In this document: positions 9,045 to 17,695 of the stretch, piece by piece
How the letters are laid out: each line of letters begins with the position of its first letter
How positions within the stretch are numbered: the stretch's first letter is position 1
DNA from: Sergeia podlipaevii
Taxonomy: Eukaryota > Euglenozoa > Kinetoplastea > Trypanosomatida > Trypanosomatidae
DNA: 27,854 nucleotides
Direction: 5' to 3'
Assembly: GCA_030849805.1 (NCBI GenBank)
Contig: JASANZ010001966.1
Coordinates: forward strand, 1 to 27,854
Made by a program: the position numbers and the translations under genes
The notes under the pieces: model-generated
The model's database searches: none
What the model was told of the DNA's origin: nothing
Seen by the model: only the letters and a program-made list of their open reading frames with translations

Positions 9045-10250
9045 ATGTTTCGTTCTTCTCTTCGTATGACCAAGCTGTCTCCAGAGCACATGTTTAACTC
9101 CATGCGTAATAGAGGAACCAAGTCTTTCTTTGGCGTCCCCGACTCACTTTTGAAGAACTTCTGCGCGTACGTTACCGACAACACAAGCCCCAGAGAGCAC
9201 GTCATCGCCGCCAACGAGGGTAACGCCATGGCGATGGCGCTCGGCCACCACCTTGCCACTGGTGAGGTCCCGTGTGTGTACCTGCAAAACAGCGGTATTG
9301 GCAATACAGTGAACCCCATTCTCAGTCTTATGCACAGTGACGTGTACAAGGTGCCGTGTCTCATGATCGTCGGCTGGCGTGGCCAACCCGAGGTCAAGGA
9401 CGAGCCCCAGCACGTGGCGCAAGGCAAGCTCACGGAGCACTGCCTGCTCTCCATGGAGGTGCCCTACTCCGTGCTTGGCCTCAGCGACGACGTTCAGATG
9501 AGTTGGGATATGATTATTGATAAGGCCTACGACAGCTTTCGAAACGCAGGCACGCCATACGCCGTGCTCATCGAGAAGGACACAATTGACTCTTACAAAC
9601 TCAAGAGCAGCAGCGATGTCGAAGGTCTTAGCCTTACCCGCGAGGCTGCCTTAGAGCAGATCTTGCGCCAGCTCGATGACAAGGACATCGTTGTGAGCAC
9701 CACGGGTATGCCCTCGCGCGAGGTGTTCGAGATCCGCGAGCGTGCTGGGCAGGGTCACAAGCGCGACTTTCTTACCGTTGGTGGCATGGGCCACGCCTCA
9801 TCGATTGCTGCTGGCATCGCTCTCTCCAAGCCAGAGCGCTCCGTGTACTGCATCGACGGCGATGGCGCCGTCATCATGCACATGGGTGCCCTCGCCATCA
9901 ACGGGGGCCTCGCTGCTATAAAGGATGTCCGCAATGGCAAGGGCCAACTCACCAATTTGAGGCACATTGTTGTCAACAACGGTGCCCACGACTCCGTGGG
10001 CGGACAGCCCACAGTTGGCATGGACGTTTCACTGACCACCGTTGCCAAGGCATGTGGGTACACGGTAATGCGGCCCGAGCCTGTCATTGATATCGGGGAC
10101 CTGGTCTCTGCGCTCACGGAGATGAAGCAGTGTGATGGTCCCAGTTTTCTGGAAGTTCTCGTGAAGAAGGGCAACCGTGCGGACCTTGGTCGCCCCACCA
10201 CCACCCCGCAACAGAATAAGGGAGCATTTATGGAGTTTCTGAAAGAGTAA
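9045..10250 (+). CDS. Phosphonopyruvate decarboxylase (ThDP-dependent)
   Basis: Decarboxylates 3-phosphonopyruvate to phosphonoacetaldehyde, the step that pulls phosphoenolpyruvate mutase forward in 2-aminoethylphosphonate synthesis; T. cruzi is known to put this phosphonate on its glycoinositolphospholipids. The 401-residue length fits the family. Seen: FFGVPDSLLKNFCAY (28-42), the ThDP-activating Glu in ANEGNA (Glu58), QNSGIGNTVNP (81-91), WRGQP and KDEPQH (118-123), then the C-terminal cofactor motif GDGA (272-275) to NN (311-312). Sulfopyruvate and indolepyruvate decarboxylases are relatives, but DEPQH and the single-chain layout favour this call. The N-terminus starts MFRSSLRMTK, a short basic extension over bacterial forms that could be a mitochondrial presequence. 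ATG chosen over an upstream TTG. It is the last gene of the + block. The mutase and transaminase are not in the window. Bacterial-type sequence suggests ancient acquisition. Confidence 0.9.
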   Translation: MFRSSLRMTKLSPEHMFNSMRNRGTKSFFGVPDSLLKNFCAYVTDNTSPREHVIAANEGNAMAMALGHHLATGEVPCVYLQNSGIGNTVNPILSLMHSDVYKVPCLMIVGWRGQPEVKDEPQHVAQGKLTEHCLLSMEVPYSVLGLSDDVQMSWDMIIDKAYDSFRNAGTPYAVLIEKDTIDSYKLKSSSDVEGLSLTREAALEQILRQLDDKDIVVSTTGMPSREVFEIRERAGQGHKRDFLTVGGMGHASSIAAGIALSKPERSVYCIDGDGAVIMHMGALAINGGLAAIKDVRNGKGQLTNLRHIVVNNGAHDSVGGQPTVGMDVSLTTVAKACGYTVMRPEPVIDIGDLVSALTEMKQCDGPSFLEVLVKKGNRADLGRPTTTPQQNKGAFMEFLKE

Positions 10251-10399
10251 GAAGTCTAAAGTGGGTGGGATATAAAAAAAAAAATCAAATAGTGAAGTGA
10301 AAAAAAAAGCAAAAAACAAGCAAACAGAAGATTGCTACCGACTCTTCTCTTTCTTCCTCTCTCATTCCACCATTTTTGTGACAAGGAAAGAGAGAAGGA

Positions 10400-10429
10400 G
10401 GGGGGGGGGGAGGGAAGGGAAGGGAAGGG
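10400..10429 (+). other. G-quadruplex motif
   Basis: A run of eleven G (10400-10410) is followed by four GGG triplets spaced by AA (10412-10414, 10417-10419, 10422-10424, 10427-10429). This satisfies the four-G-tract rule several times over with one- to two-base loops, predicting a very stable quadruplex on the + strand about 150 bases after the decarboxylase stop. Position at the end of the + transcription unit suggests a role in termination or in RNA 3' processing; that role is inference. Confidence 0.7.
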
Positions 10430-10744
10430 AAGTACGACCAAAAGAACGGCCACAAACGAAATACACTGCAAGGCTCTTCTTTGTCGAAAGCAAAGAGGCT
10501 CATACGAACGGTGGGGATAGCAATCTAGAGCGGATGAATGACATCGCGCTCTACTGATAACATTTCCCTACTCCACTCTACGCATGCTTCTCCACAACAC
10601 AAAGGAGCTTTTTGCGAGATATCTAGCAGCTACGCTGGCGTGGCCTGAAGTTTTTTTTTTTCTTGAAAATTCAGAAACTTTATGTTTTCAATATTCACAA
10701 GCTTAATGGAAAGATTCACAAGAGACACACCCATGTTCCTTTCT

Positions 10745-11095
10745 TCCCTCCGTGCGTTGTGAAGGGGGCCTCGCTCAACTGGATCTTGTGAACGCTACCC
10801 CTCGGAACCTTCTGCGTTGGTGACTTGCAGCTCCAGCGCTCGCTTTACCTAGCGCTTGATACGGTTTGGGGTCGGCGCCACCGGCTCCTCTGCGAGGGCT
10901 TGCTGGCTGGGAAATCAGTTCTCTCTGTACCCCATGTAGTGTTCTACTTGACACACCTCGTCGGGACTTGATGTGTTTTGCTGTCTTTACGATGGGCGAT
11001 GGTGGAATGGGCGGCGCCATCCTTTCTTCACATAGAACGTCTTCGCTGCACGGGACACCGCCATAGGGATCCGTCCATGCGCGGAAACATGATAC
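10745..11095. other. GC-rich island of unknown origin
   Basis: About 350 bases here lack the homopolymer and AT-rich character of the surrounding strand-switch DNA and look like coding or element-derived sequence. No frame is continuously open: on - the longest is 81 codons (10775-11020, beginning MAPPIPPSP); on + one is 66 codons (10866-11066) and another frame is open apart from stops near 10788 and 10969. None resembles a family I know. It could be a decayed gene, a retroelement remnant or a structured non-coding RNA. Confidence 0.35.
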
Positions 11096-11717
11096 GACGA
11101 TAAAAAATTAAGAGTGTGAACTGCTATGTAGTGCTGCCACGCACCGCTTAAAGTAACAATAATAAGAAAATTATATGGTGTGTGCTGTGTAAATATAGGA
11201 CCTTTGCTGCTTTTCCGTGCCCTACAATCGCCACAGATTTTTGAAGAATAGTAAAACAAAATGAATACGAAGGGAAAGAGAGAGGGGGGGGAGGTGGCGA
11301 AAATTGTAGGTAATACGTTGAGAGAAAACATTAGCTTGGCAAGTGACCGCGTTAAGTATGTAGAGCAAAAAGCATCTTCTCTTTTTTTTTTTTTTCCAGT
11401 CTGTATACTTGTACGGAAGATCTTTTTCCCTTTCCCCCCTTTTCTAGCGTAATGGAGAGAGGGAAGCGCAGAACGCTGCCTAGCATAAATAGCGGTTCCC
11501 ACGAGGTCAGACAACGGTAACAATAAAAATGAAGAACGAGGAATAAAGGAAACATCGATCAGGAAAAGAAAAAAAGAAAAAAAAAGAAGCCACACACTAA
11601 ATGCAACAAATATATATATATATATCCTTGTGCATTTTCTCACATATGAATGGGGGTGTGGCAGTGCAATACATAAGAAATCAGTCATAAAATGTAATCA
11701 TACAACTGTTGACACTT

Positions 11718-11743
11718 CCTCTCTTTCTCTCTCTCTCTCTCTC
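11718..11743 (+). repeat. CT-rich simple repeat
   Basis: A run of CT dinucleotides (cctctctttctctctctctctctctcg) directly after the hydrolase stop codon as read on its strand, where it appears as a GA-rich 3' UTR start. Simple repeat; no function visible. Confidence 0.6.
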
Positions 11744-11759
11744 GTTCTTTCGCCTGATT

Positions 11760-12758
11760 TTAGTTGTCACCATCACGCGGCACCTGCCTCATGTTGAGCA
11801 CCACCTCATCGATCATACTTTGGTGCAGCGCCGCCGGAAAGTCGTGCCCACAGTGTGGAAACACCACCAGCTTTGAGTTTGGAAGCGCCTGAGCCAGCTT
11901 GTACCCGTTTGCGACTGGGATGAGTGGATCAAGCGCTCCATGCATAGCGAGTGCAGGCACCGTCACGTTCTTGAGAGCGGCGAGGCGGCTGCGATCACGC
12001 ATGACTGCGGCAATCTGCCTTGCTAAGCCACGCCTGCCTGTGTCCCCGTCACGCTTGTACGTGGCGAGAAAGTAGCGGCGTGTTTCGTCGCCTGTATCAT
12101 ATTGCCCTTGTCCAAGATAGCGGACAAAGCCCATCATGTGATCAGCGCGGTCCTCCGGACTGTTGCTGCGTGGCTGGTTAAGAAACTGCATATACGTGAA
12201 GTAGCTGGGGGTGATCTGATCCCGACCGCCCACGTGGGTCATGTGAACGTTGAGGCTCAGCACCCGCTCTGGGTATCGTATGGCCATCAGTTGCGCGATC
12301 ATGCCGCCCATGCTCATACCAAACACGTGCGCCTTGCCAATCCCAATGCTCGTCAACAGCCGCATGCCATCGTCGGCCATATCTTCCAATGTATAAGGGA
12401 CGCGCTCGCCAATGGAGGCGCACGCAGGAAGCCCGTAGCGGATGAGCGCAGGAGCGGGACAGTCCGTCAGTTGCGTGGACTTACCCACATCACGATTGTC
12501 GTAGCGGATCACGTAAAACCCCGCTTTCACAAACCCCTCAACAAAGGTCTGCGTGTACCCTAATAAGGAAGTACCAATGCCTTGGATGAGAAGCAGACAT
12601 GGGTCCATTGGATTGCCAAAGGCGTTGTAGCAGATGGTAATCTCCTTACCTGTGCTGGCACACTTACCCACATTTACGCAGGTGTCTATCTGCATGGCAT
12701 ACTCCACCTCGGCCTCCACCTTGGCAATGGGGTCCATGTCGCGTGTTACCTGAGGCAT
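11760..12758 (-). CDS. Alpha/beta-fold hydrolase
   Basis: A 332-residue serine hydrolase-fold enzyme, similar in plan to the RdmC/aclacinomycin methylesterase and haloperoxidase-like esterases. Seen: oxyanion-hole region LLLIQGIGTS (56-64), the strand FYVIRYDNRDVGKS (81-94), nucleophile elbow GMSMGG with Ser149, acid Asp277 in HGALDPLIP, and the general base His305 in PHCGHDFP. So the triad is complete and the enzyme is probably active on an ester, but the substrate is unknown. There is no clear signal peptide or peroxisomal tail (it ends RDGDN); it is probably cytosolic. It is the last gene of the - block, next to the convergent switch. The start is an ATG at 12758, with a C/T-rich run and AG about 100 bases upstream on the same strand. 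Confidence 0.88.
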   Translation of the reverse strand: MPQVTRDMDPIAKVEAEVEYAMQIDTCVNVGKCASTGKEITICYNAFGNPMDPCLLLIQGIGTSLLGYTQTFVEGFVKAGFYVIRYDNRDVGKSTQLTDCPAPALIRYGLPACASIGERVPYTLEDMADDGMRLLTSIGIGKAHVFGMSMGGMIAQLMAIRYPERVLSLNVHMTHVGGRDQITPSYFTYMQFLNQPRSNSPEDRADHMMGFVRYLGQGQYDTGDETRRYFLATYKRDGDTGRRGLARQIAAVMRDRSRLAALKNVTVPALAMHGALDPLIPVANGYKLAQALPNSKLVVFPHCGHDFPAALHQSMIDEVVLNMRQVPRDGDN

Positions 12759-13109
12759 CTATTAATATTACTCGTATTGTACACGTGGAATGTAAGGAGA
12801 AATCAATATCTATTGATAGCTTGCTTCGCTGTTCTTTGAGTGAATGACAATGGTGCCGCTGAAACAAGAGGCAGGTTTTTTTTTTTTTTTTGAAAAAGGA
12901 GTAGGAAGAGGCGAATAGCAAATGAAGAAAAATGCATCAAATATTTGAAGCAGTCAAAAAGCAAAAAAAAAAACGAAAAAAAAACGTCTTCTTGATTCAA
13001 GGAGCTGGTGTTCCTTTAGTATGTTTTGTTCTTGCATCCTACACTGCGCGTCAAGAATCACAAAATCTTGAGCTTCAACGGTAAGCAATCATGCCACCAA
13101 ATACGCCCG
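12759..13109. other. Spacer with homopolymer runs
   Basis: AT-rich spacer between two - strand genes. Read on the - strand it contains poly-T runs (12964-12991) and a C/T-rich stretch ending near 12893-12910 followed by further AGs, adequate for trans-splicing of the hydrolase message. A 15-base T homopolymer lies near 12876-12890 on +. No gene seen. Confidence 0.5.
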
Positions 13110-15113
13110 CTAACTACTCCTCCCCCTGCTGCTGCTGCTTCTGCTGCTACCCCTTGTAGTAGTGGATCGAGAGCTGTACGAGGAGGATGACGTGGACCGA
13201 ATGCTGCTTCGTCTTTTACTGTCATAAGACGATGACAATGAAGAGGAAGAAAGCTCAGATGAGGAGGACGAAAGTGCTGCTGCGCGTCGTGTCCCACGTT
13301 GTGCCTTCGCAGCCTCTGCCTCCGCTGCCTCGCGCTTCTCCCGTTCCACCTTGCGCTTCATCGCATCCATCCTCCTCTGCCAGAAAAAGTCCGCAATACT
13401 ACTGTTACTGCTACCGCTACTCTTGCCTTTCTTTGTCTCTGACGCATCACCGCGGCGACTGTTTGACACCAAAGAACTATCGGACTCTCGCTTGCTAGAT
13501 GAGCGACGTGACGCAGCAGCATTAGTATGCTGCTGACGCACCTTCGCATCACGCGCACTTGCTTCTGAAAGTGAAGAGTTACTGTTTGTACTAGGACGTG
13601 TTCCGTCGTCCTTTCTGGTGATCATTTTACCGGTATTGACCGCAGCAGCAGAGGATGCGGTGGCCCTGCTCACATCGGAAGTGGAGGCACTGTCTGTCAT
13701 GCTGCTAGTGGTGCTACTATGCCCAGTGAAGCTACCGCTGCTGCTGGCACCTGAGCTAAGTTCTGAGTAGATGGCTACGGAGCTGTCTATGCTCGTCTCT
13801 GTGAGGGTGTCAATGGTTGAAGGATGGGAGTCCCAGTCGTCGTCGTAGTCGGTATCCCTACGCGCGGCGCGCGGATGCGCCTTCTTTTTGTTCTTGACCT
13901 TCATGTTGTCTTTCTTCTCTCTATGGCTTTGCTTCTTGTCTCCTGATTTACTTTGGTCTCCTTGCGCTTGCGGGGACGGGATTGCAACCGGCCTATAGGG
14001 CCCCTTCACACGTGGCTGAGGATCTTCTTCATACAATCGCACTACCTCCACTTTTACCTTGCACTCCTTTCTGCTCGCTGCGTCTTTCTTGGATCGTGTT
14101 CGCCCTTCCGCTGTTGCTTTGGATTCTTGTGCGGCAACCACACGAAGTAGGCCCTGCACTTGGGCACGAAGTCCATAAAGAGCGTGTGCGAGCTCCTCCT
14201 TCTCAATGGCGGACGGCTGCTGCGCGTGTGGCGCTGGTGCGGCTTGCAGCAACGCGAGGAGTTGGTTGCGAAGAGTATCGAGAGAGTGGTTGACATCATT
14301 GTCTGCCACTCTCACTGAGGATGCGAGGCGAAGCGGCTGTACTTGGGGGGATGATGTGCCAACCTGCTCGGCGAGCTGATGGTTCAGATCATCAAGTGCA
14401 ACCGCCTTTATGCCGCACAGTTCGATGCTGTCATACAGTTTTTGAATGTCATTGGCCAACAGCGGCTCTGCCACCCCTGCAAGCTCGGCTGCTACTCGTG
14501 TCTTTCGCTCCGCCACCGCAACTGCTTCCGCATCTGCTCTCGTGCACACTTGGGCATCCAGTGTAGTCTTCGCACCATCCACAACTGTGATCTCCAATAC
14601 CACTGGAGAAGGCGCATGCATAACTTCCTCCTCCTTGATTGCTTCTTGTTCTTCGTGTGCCATGAGAGTAGCCGCACCGTTACTGCTGGTGCCCTCCACG
14701 TGCTGCTCAACTATCCCTGTAGCGTGCTTTAGCGCAGGTGAAGCGCTGGGGCTGCTAGGCAGGTCTACCTCCTTTATTTTTCTTCCCTCTATTGGCAGTG
14801 AGGATGTTACTTCCTCAGCGGCAGCATGCAACTCCACAGTAGGCGGTGGCATAGTTCCTGCTACTACAGCTGTAGACCTCACAGTGACTGACAAGGGCCC
14901 TCGTGGTTGCTGCTGCTGCTGGGGAGATGCTTTCTCATTTTTCTTCGTTATAGTACTCAGTATTGAGGAGAGCCATCCACCTGGTGCTGCTGCTACTTTT
15001 CCCCGTGGGACCGTGGCCAGCGCGGCAGCGCTGCGTGGTAGCCTGCTAAGACTTGAATAGGGGTCATTGAAGCACGCTTCATACGTCAGACCCAGCTTTA
15101 GGGGCACCGACAT
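13110..15113 (-). CDS. Hypothetical Ser-rich protein with RS-like tail (667 aa)
   Basis: I do not recognise this protein. It starts at an ATG (MSVPLKLGLTYEACFNDPY), and the first 30 residues look ordered, with a five-Gln run at 65-69. Residues 193-330 are Ala/Leu/Glu-rich and probably helical, with heptad-like stretches (LAGVAEPLL, LRNQLLALLQ, LRAQVQGLL). Residues 335-412 are strongly basic and Lys-rich, followed by an acidic patch DTDYDDDWDS (420-429). Residues 430-570 are Ser/Thr-rich and surely disordered. A charged single helix (574-610, WQRRMDAMKRKVEREKREA) precedes a 57-residue tail dominated by Ser with Arg, RS-like. The tail could be heavily phosphorylated, and the Lys-rich segment may be a nuclear signal or bind nucleic acid or microtubules. 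No membrane segment. Function unknown. Confidence 0.82.
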   Translation of the reverse strand: MSVPLKLGLTYEACFNDPYSSLSRLPRSAAALATVPRGKVAAAPGGWLSSILSTITKKNEKASPQQQQQPRGPLSVTVRSTAVVAGTMPPPTVELHAAAEEVTSSLPIEGRKIKEVDLPSSPSASPALKHATGIVEQHVEGTSSNGAATLMAHEEQEAIKEEEVMHAPSPVVLEITVVDGAKTTLDAQVCTRADAEAVAVAERKTRVAAELAGVAEPLLANDIQKLYDSIELCGIKAVALDDLNHQLAEQVGTSSPQVQPLRLASSVRVADNDVNHSLDTLRNQLLALLQAAPAPHAQQPSAIEKEELAHALYGLRAQVQGLLRVVAAQESKATAEGRTRSKKDAASRKECKVKVEVVRLYEEDPQPRVKGPYRPVAIPSPQAQGDQSKSGDKKQSHREKKDNMKVKNKKKAHPRAARRDTDYDDDWDSHPSTIDTLTETSIDSSVAIYSELSSGASSSGSFTGHSSTTSSMTDSASTSDVSRATASSAAAVNTGKMITRKDDGTRPSTNSNSSLSEASARDAKVRQQHTNAAASRRSSSKRESDSSLVSNSRRGDASETKKGKSSGSSNSSIADFFWQRRMDAMKRKVEREKREAAEAEAAKAQRGTRRAAALSSSSSELSSSSLSSSYDSKRRSSIRSTSSSSYSSRSTTTRGSSRSSSSRGRSS

Positions 15114-15848
15114 GTGCCGATCAGTAAAGGCAAGGAAAAAGAAGATCGAGATATAATCTATCTATCTATCTATAAATATATATATGATGGTTTACAGGTT
15201 AAATCTATTTGTTGTGTAAGTATAAAAATAATTATAATCTATTCCACAAAAATTCTATATGCGTTTACTGGAAAACACACGCTCTTCCTGTATGTATGTG
15301 TGATGTCTGCGTGAAGCCAGAGAGGGGGGGGGGAGGCTATTCGGCAGGTTCAGACCCCCTCTACTTCTTTATATATTCTTTTAAATGAAAAATAGGTATA
15401 AAGAAATTCAAGAATATATAAGTACAGTTCACCATTGTGGGCAAAGAAGCACTCTGAAAATGAAAGAAAAACGCTAAGAAGAATATTTTATAAAGCTGTT
15501 TTCGTTTCCTGCGTATATGGAACTACATTCACTTTTGCAGTGTGCGTGAAAGAGATGCAATTGTCAGAAGGGAGTGGATAAATAATGGTTGTAAAATCAT
15601 ATTGGAATTTTTTTTTTTTCGTTTTCAGTACTAAACACGACACGACAATTCAAAAATACATGCGTGTTAATGCATGTGCAATCACGCCAACAACGGTACA
15701 CTCGGACATCTCTCTTTCTCTTTCCGCCTCCTTTCAGGTTTCCGTGCACCTCCATCGCTCTTCAACTCCCTACGCAGCTTTGCAAGAGAAACAAGCTGCG
15801 AAGAAAAAAAAAGTGAGAGATAGGGAGAGAGAGAGGCTGGCTCAAAGC
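15114..15848. other. Spacer, no gene seen
   Basis: AT-rich sequence between two - strand genes. It contains an ATCT repeat (about 15157-15172), a ten-G run at 15324-15333, poly-T at 15606-15619 and a GA-rich stretch near 15813-15838. Immediately upstream of the Ser-rich gene (on -) is a C/T-rich run (about 15124-15146) that would serve for its trans-splicing, although no AG falls between it and the ATG, so a more distal acceptor must be used. Open frames here are on the opposite strand and unconvincing. Confidence 0.45.
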
Positions 15849-16760
15849 TTATCGAATAAGAGAGCGGTGAATCACATCCTCAGGGCGGCCAATGAGAATA
15901 ATCGTTTCCACCTCTTTATTTTGGTTCACATCAGAGAGAGTAACGGAGAGAGATTTATACACGTTTGTCGAGGAAATGAACCCCGTCGTCTCCTTACGCA
16001 CATCACAGCACACAAGCCCCTCACGTCCTGTGGATGGATTCTTAAGCACAAACATCATTTGCAGACGCCGTGGCTTGAGCCCGAGAAGGTCCGCCAGTTC
16101 ATAGGACCCACTGCGGATACGGCGGACAAGCGGAAGCTTAAATCCACCAGTGGCAGAGTAGGAACGGAACTCCCCAGTGCGGGGGTGGGTGCCCAAGAAC
16201 TGCTGCACCTTCTCGTTTCGCATCGCTAGCGCGATCGACTGATTGTACACCGCGTTCACATTAATACGGGCTCGCTTGATAAGAGTAAGTGCCATCGAGT
16301 ACAGCATGAGACACACAGTGAATCCGCCAATAAACCCAAGTCGAGCAACAGTCTGGAGACTAAAGCGCGCGAGCAGGGCATAGCCCTTGAAGAAAACGTA
16401 GACGACGAAGAGAACACACAGTGAGCCAAACGCGACCTTTGCATAAAAGACAACGTCATCGGCGGGGAGACCGAATATGGTGCCGCTGTAGTGGAGCTGC
16501 TCCTTGTCAAAGGCCACTTCGTCCACTTTCACCGTGCTTGCATTGCGGTTAAACACACGATCAAAGAGACCGCGTTGCGAGACGGCCAGTGTGCAGATAA
16601 CCATTTCGCCCTGTTTCTGCTGCTGCTGCTGCCGCGCGACCTGCTTGTAAAAGCGATTCATAGATCCCGCAGTGCGAATGCTGCGGGACTGCACATGAAG
16701 GTGTGCGGCAGCCACAAGAAAGCGAGCAGGGCTCCCACAGGGCTGGAGACGACGCAGCAT
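15849..16760 (-). CDS. Mitochondrial two-pass membrane protein, Tim21/Coa1-like
   Basis: A 303-residue protein. The frame opens with a GTG three codons earlier; the first ATG at 16760 gives MLRRLQPCGSPARFLVAAAH, a basic acid-free N-terminus typical of a mitochondrial presequence. Two hydrophobic segments follow, about 103-124 (VVFYAKVAFGSLCVLFVVYVFF) and 141-162 (LGFIGGFTVCLMLYSMALTL). The C-terminal 140 residues run as a helix with FLG, then alternating beta strands (GSYELADLLG, RRLQMMFVLKNP, EGLVCCDV, ETIILIG). That order recalls the Tim21/Coa1 fold used in inner-membrane import and cytochrome oxidase assembly, but those proteins usually have one membrane span, so the match is an inference from pattern only. 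The mitochondrial membrane location is better supported than the family. Confidence 0.82.
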   Translation of the reverse strand: MLRRLQPCGSPARFLVAAAHLHVQSRSIRTAGSMNRFYKQVARQQQQQKQGEMVICTLAVSQRGLFDRVFNRNASTVKVDEVAFDKEQLHYSGTIFGLPADDVVFYAKVAFGSLCVLFVVYVFFKGYALLARFSLQTVARLGFIGGFTVCLMLYSMALTLIKRARINVNAVYNQSIALAMRNEKVQQFLGTHPRTGEFRSYSATGGFKLPLVRRIRSGSYELADLLGLKPRRLQMMFVLKNPSTGREGLVCCDVRKETTGFISSTNVYKSLSVTLSDVNQNKEVETIILIGRPEDVIHRSLIR

Positions 16761-17695
16761 GATGATCACAGACTCTACGGTATTCTATTTTATTTTTTCC
16801 TCTATTGCTCTCCTCCTTTATTCAGTATTGTAAGTTGTATAGTAAGATTCTCTTTTCAGTAAATGATACTATTAAAAGTTGGAATATAAACGCACACACT
16901 CCACAAACGATACGAAATAAACTATATAAGGAGAATGAAAAATCTACGAAACAATGCCACTCCCTCTAACTCACTACGGTGCCATGTTGCTACAATGAAG
17001 GCTGAAATATATATTGCTTTCCAATAGTAATAATAATAATAATAAATGGACAGTAGAAGGCAATATATTTTAAAGGGATGCTCGTTGCTCACAGAGGAAG
17101 TTTCCTTTTATTTATTTGTAAATTCACACACATGCGCAAACCACAAAATGAAGAAAAGAAATGAGCAAAGATGAAAAAGAAATAGAATGCAAGTAAAAAG
17201 ATATCAATAGTGACCAGAAGGCAAGATAATGACTAATATTATGGTAATCACTTTGTATGCATTCACCTTTTTTTTTTTACGTACTTGGTATTTACTAGGT
17301 ACAAGCAAGTTGCAGGCGGCAGCATCTCGTGAAGAATGCAATAGAAAGAAGGGTTCTGCATTTATACACCATAACGTGTGTCCTTTTTTTTTTCTTCCTT
17401 TTTCGAATACGACAGCCATTGTTTGTTCTTCCCCTTCCTCTCTTTCTTACCCCAAGTCGGAGAAACTACAAACCTGCATAGAAGAAAACAAGAAAAAAGA
17501 AGAAGAACAAGAAGAGGTTGCACACGCGTATGGCTCACCCACTGTATCATTACACAGCACTTGTTTTTCTTCTAAAGGTACAACTTCAAAAATGATAAAA
17601 AAAAGGAAAAGAAAAGCAAATGTCAATTCGTACCGTAATACTACGAGACCAAGATAACAACAGCAACCAATATATATATATATATATTCAAGATA
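16761..17695. other. Long AT-rich spacer, no gene seen
   Basis: Over 900 bases between two - strand genes. It holds a TAA repeat (about 17027-17045), poly-A/poly-T runs and a TA repeat at 17671-17688 just beyond the syntaxin stop. Purine-rich + sequence at about 17145-17195 reads as a polypyrimidine tract on -, suitable for splicing the Tim21-like message. A 142-codon + strand frame (17229-17657) is on the wrong strand, built on low-complexity Lys/Ser/Phe runs, and is not accepted as a gene. Confidence 0.5.
17671..17688. repeat. TA dinucleotide repeat
   Basis: Nine TA units just downstream of the syntaxin stop codon on the - strand. It lies in the expected 3' UTR. Simple repeat. Confidence 0.7.

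Larger units (their letters stand above)
10251..11759. other. Convergent strand-switch region (putative termination zone)
   Basis: All genes to the left are on +, all to the right on -, so two polycistronic units converge here. In trypanosomatids such regions are usually RNA polymerase II termination sites, often marked by base J or histone variants. The region contains poly-A and poly-T runs, a G-quadruplex motif (10400-10429), a GC-richer island (10745-11095), a second G-run (11284-11291) and a CT repeat (about 11718-11743). I looked for tRNA-like cloverleaves and B-box sequences, common at such sites, and found none. Open frames here are AT-driven and not convincing as genes. Confidence 0.75.

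Noticed and set aside
10987..11688. 233-codon - strand frame with apparent hydrophobic segments
   Set aside because: Mostly poly-T/TA-driven Phe, Ile, Leu and Lys runs, in the strand-switch region, no recognisable domain, frame continuity explained by AT-rich composition.
10251..11759. tRNA genes at the convergent switch region
   Set aside because: No B-box-like GGTTCGA motif, paired acceptor stem or cloverleaf seen by eye on either strand.
14446..15060. 204-codon + strand frame antisense to the Ser-rich gene
   Set aside because: Shadow of the Ser/Ala-rich - strand codons; on the wrong strand for the transcription unit and with no domain.
15585..16229. 214-codon + strand frame
   Set aside because: Half lies in AT-rich spacer and half is antisense to the Tim21-like gene; no domain and wrong strand.
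17229..17657. 142-codon + strand frame in the spacer before the syntaxin 3' end
   Set aside because: Low-complexity Phe, Lys, Glu and Ser runs, opposite to the local transcription direction.
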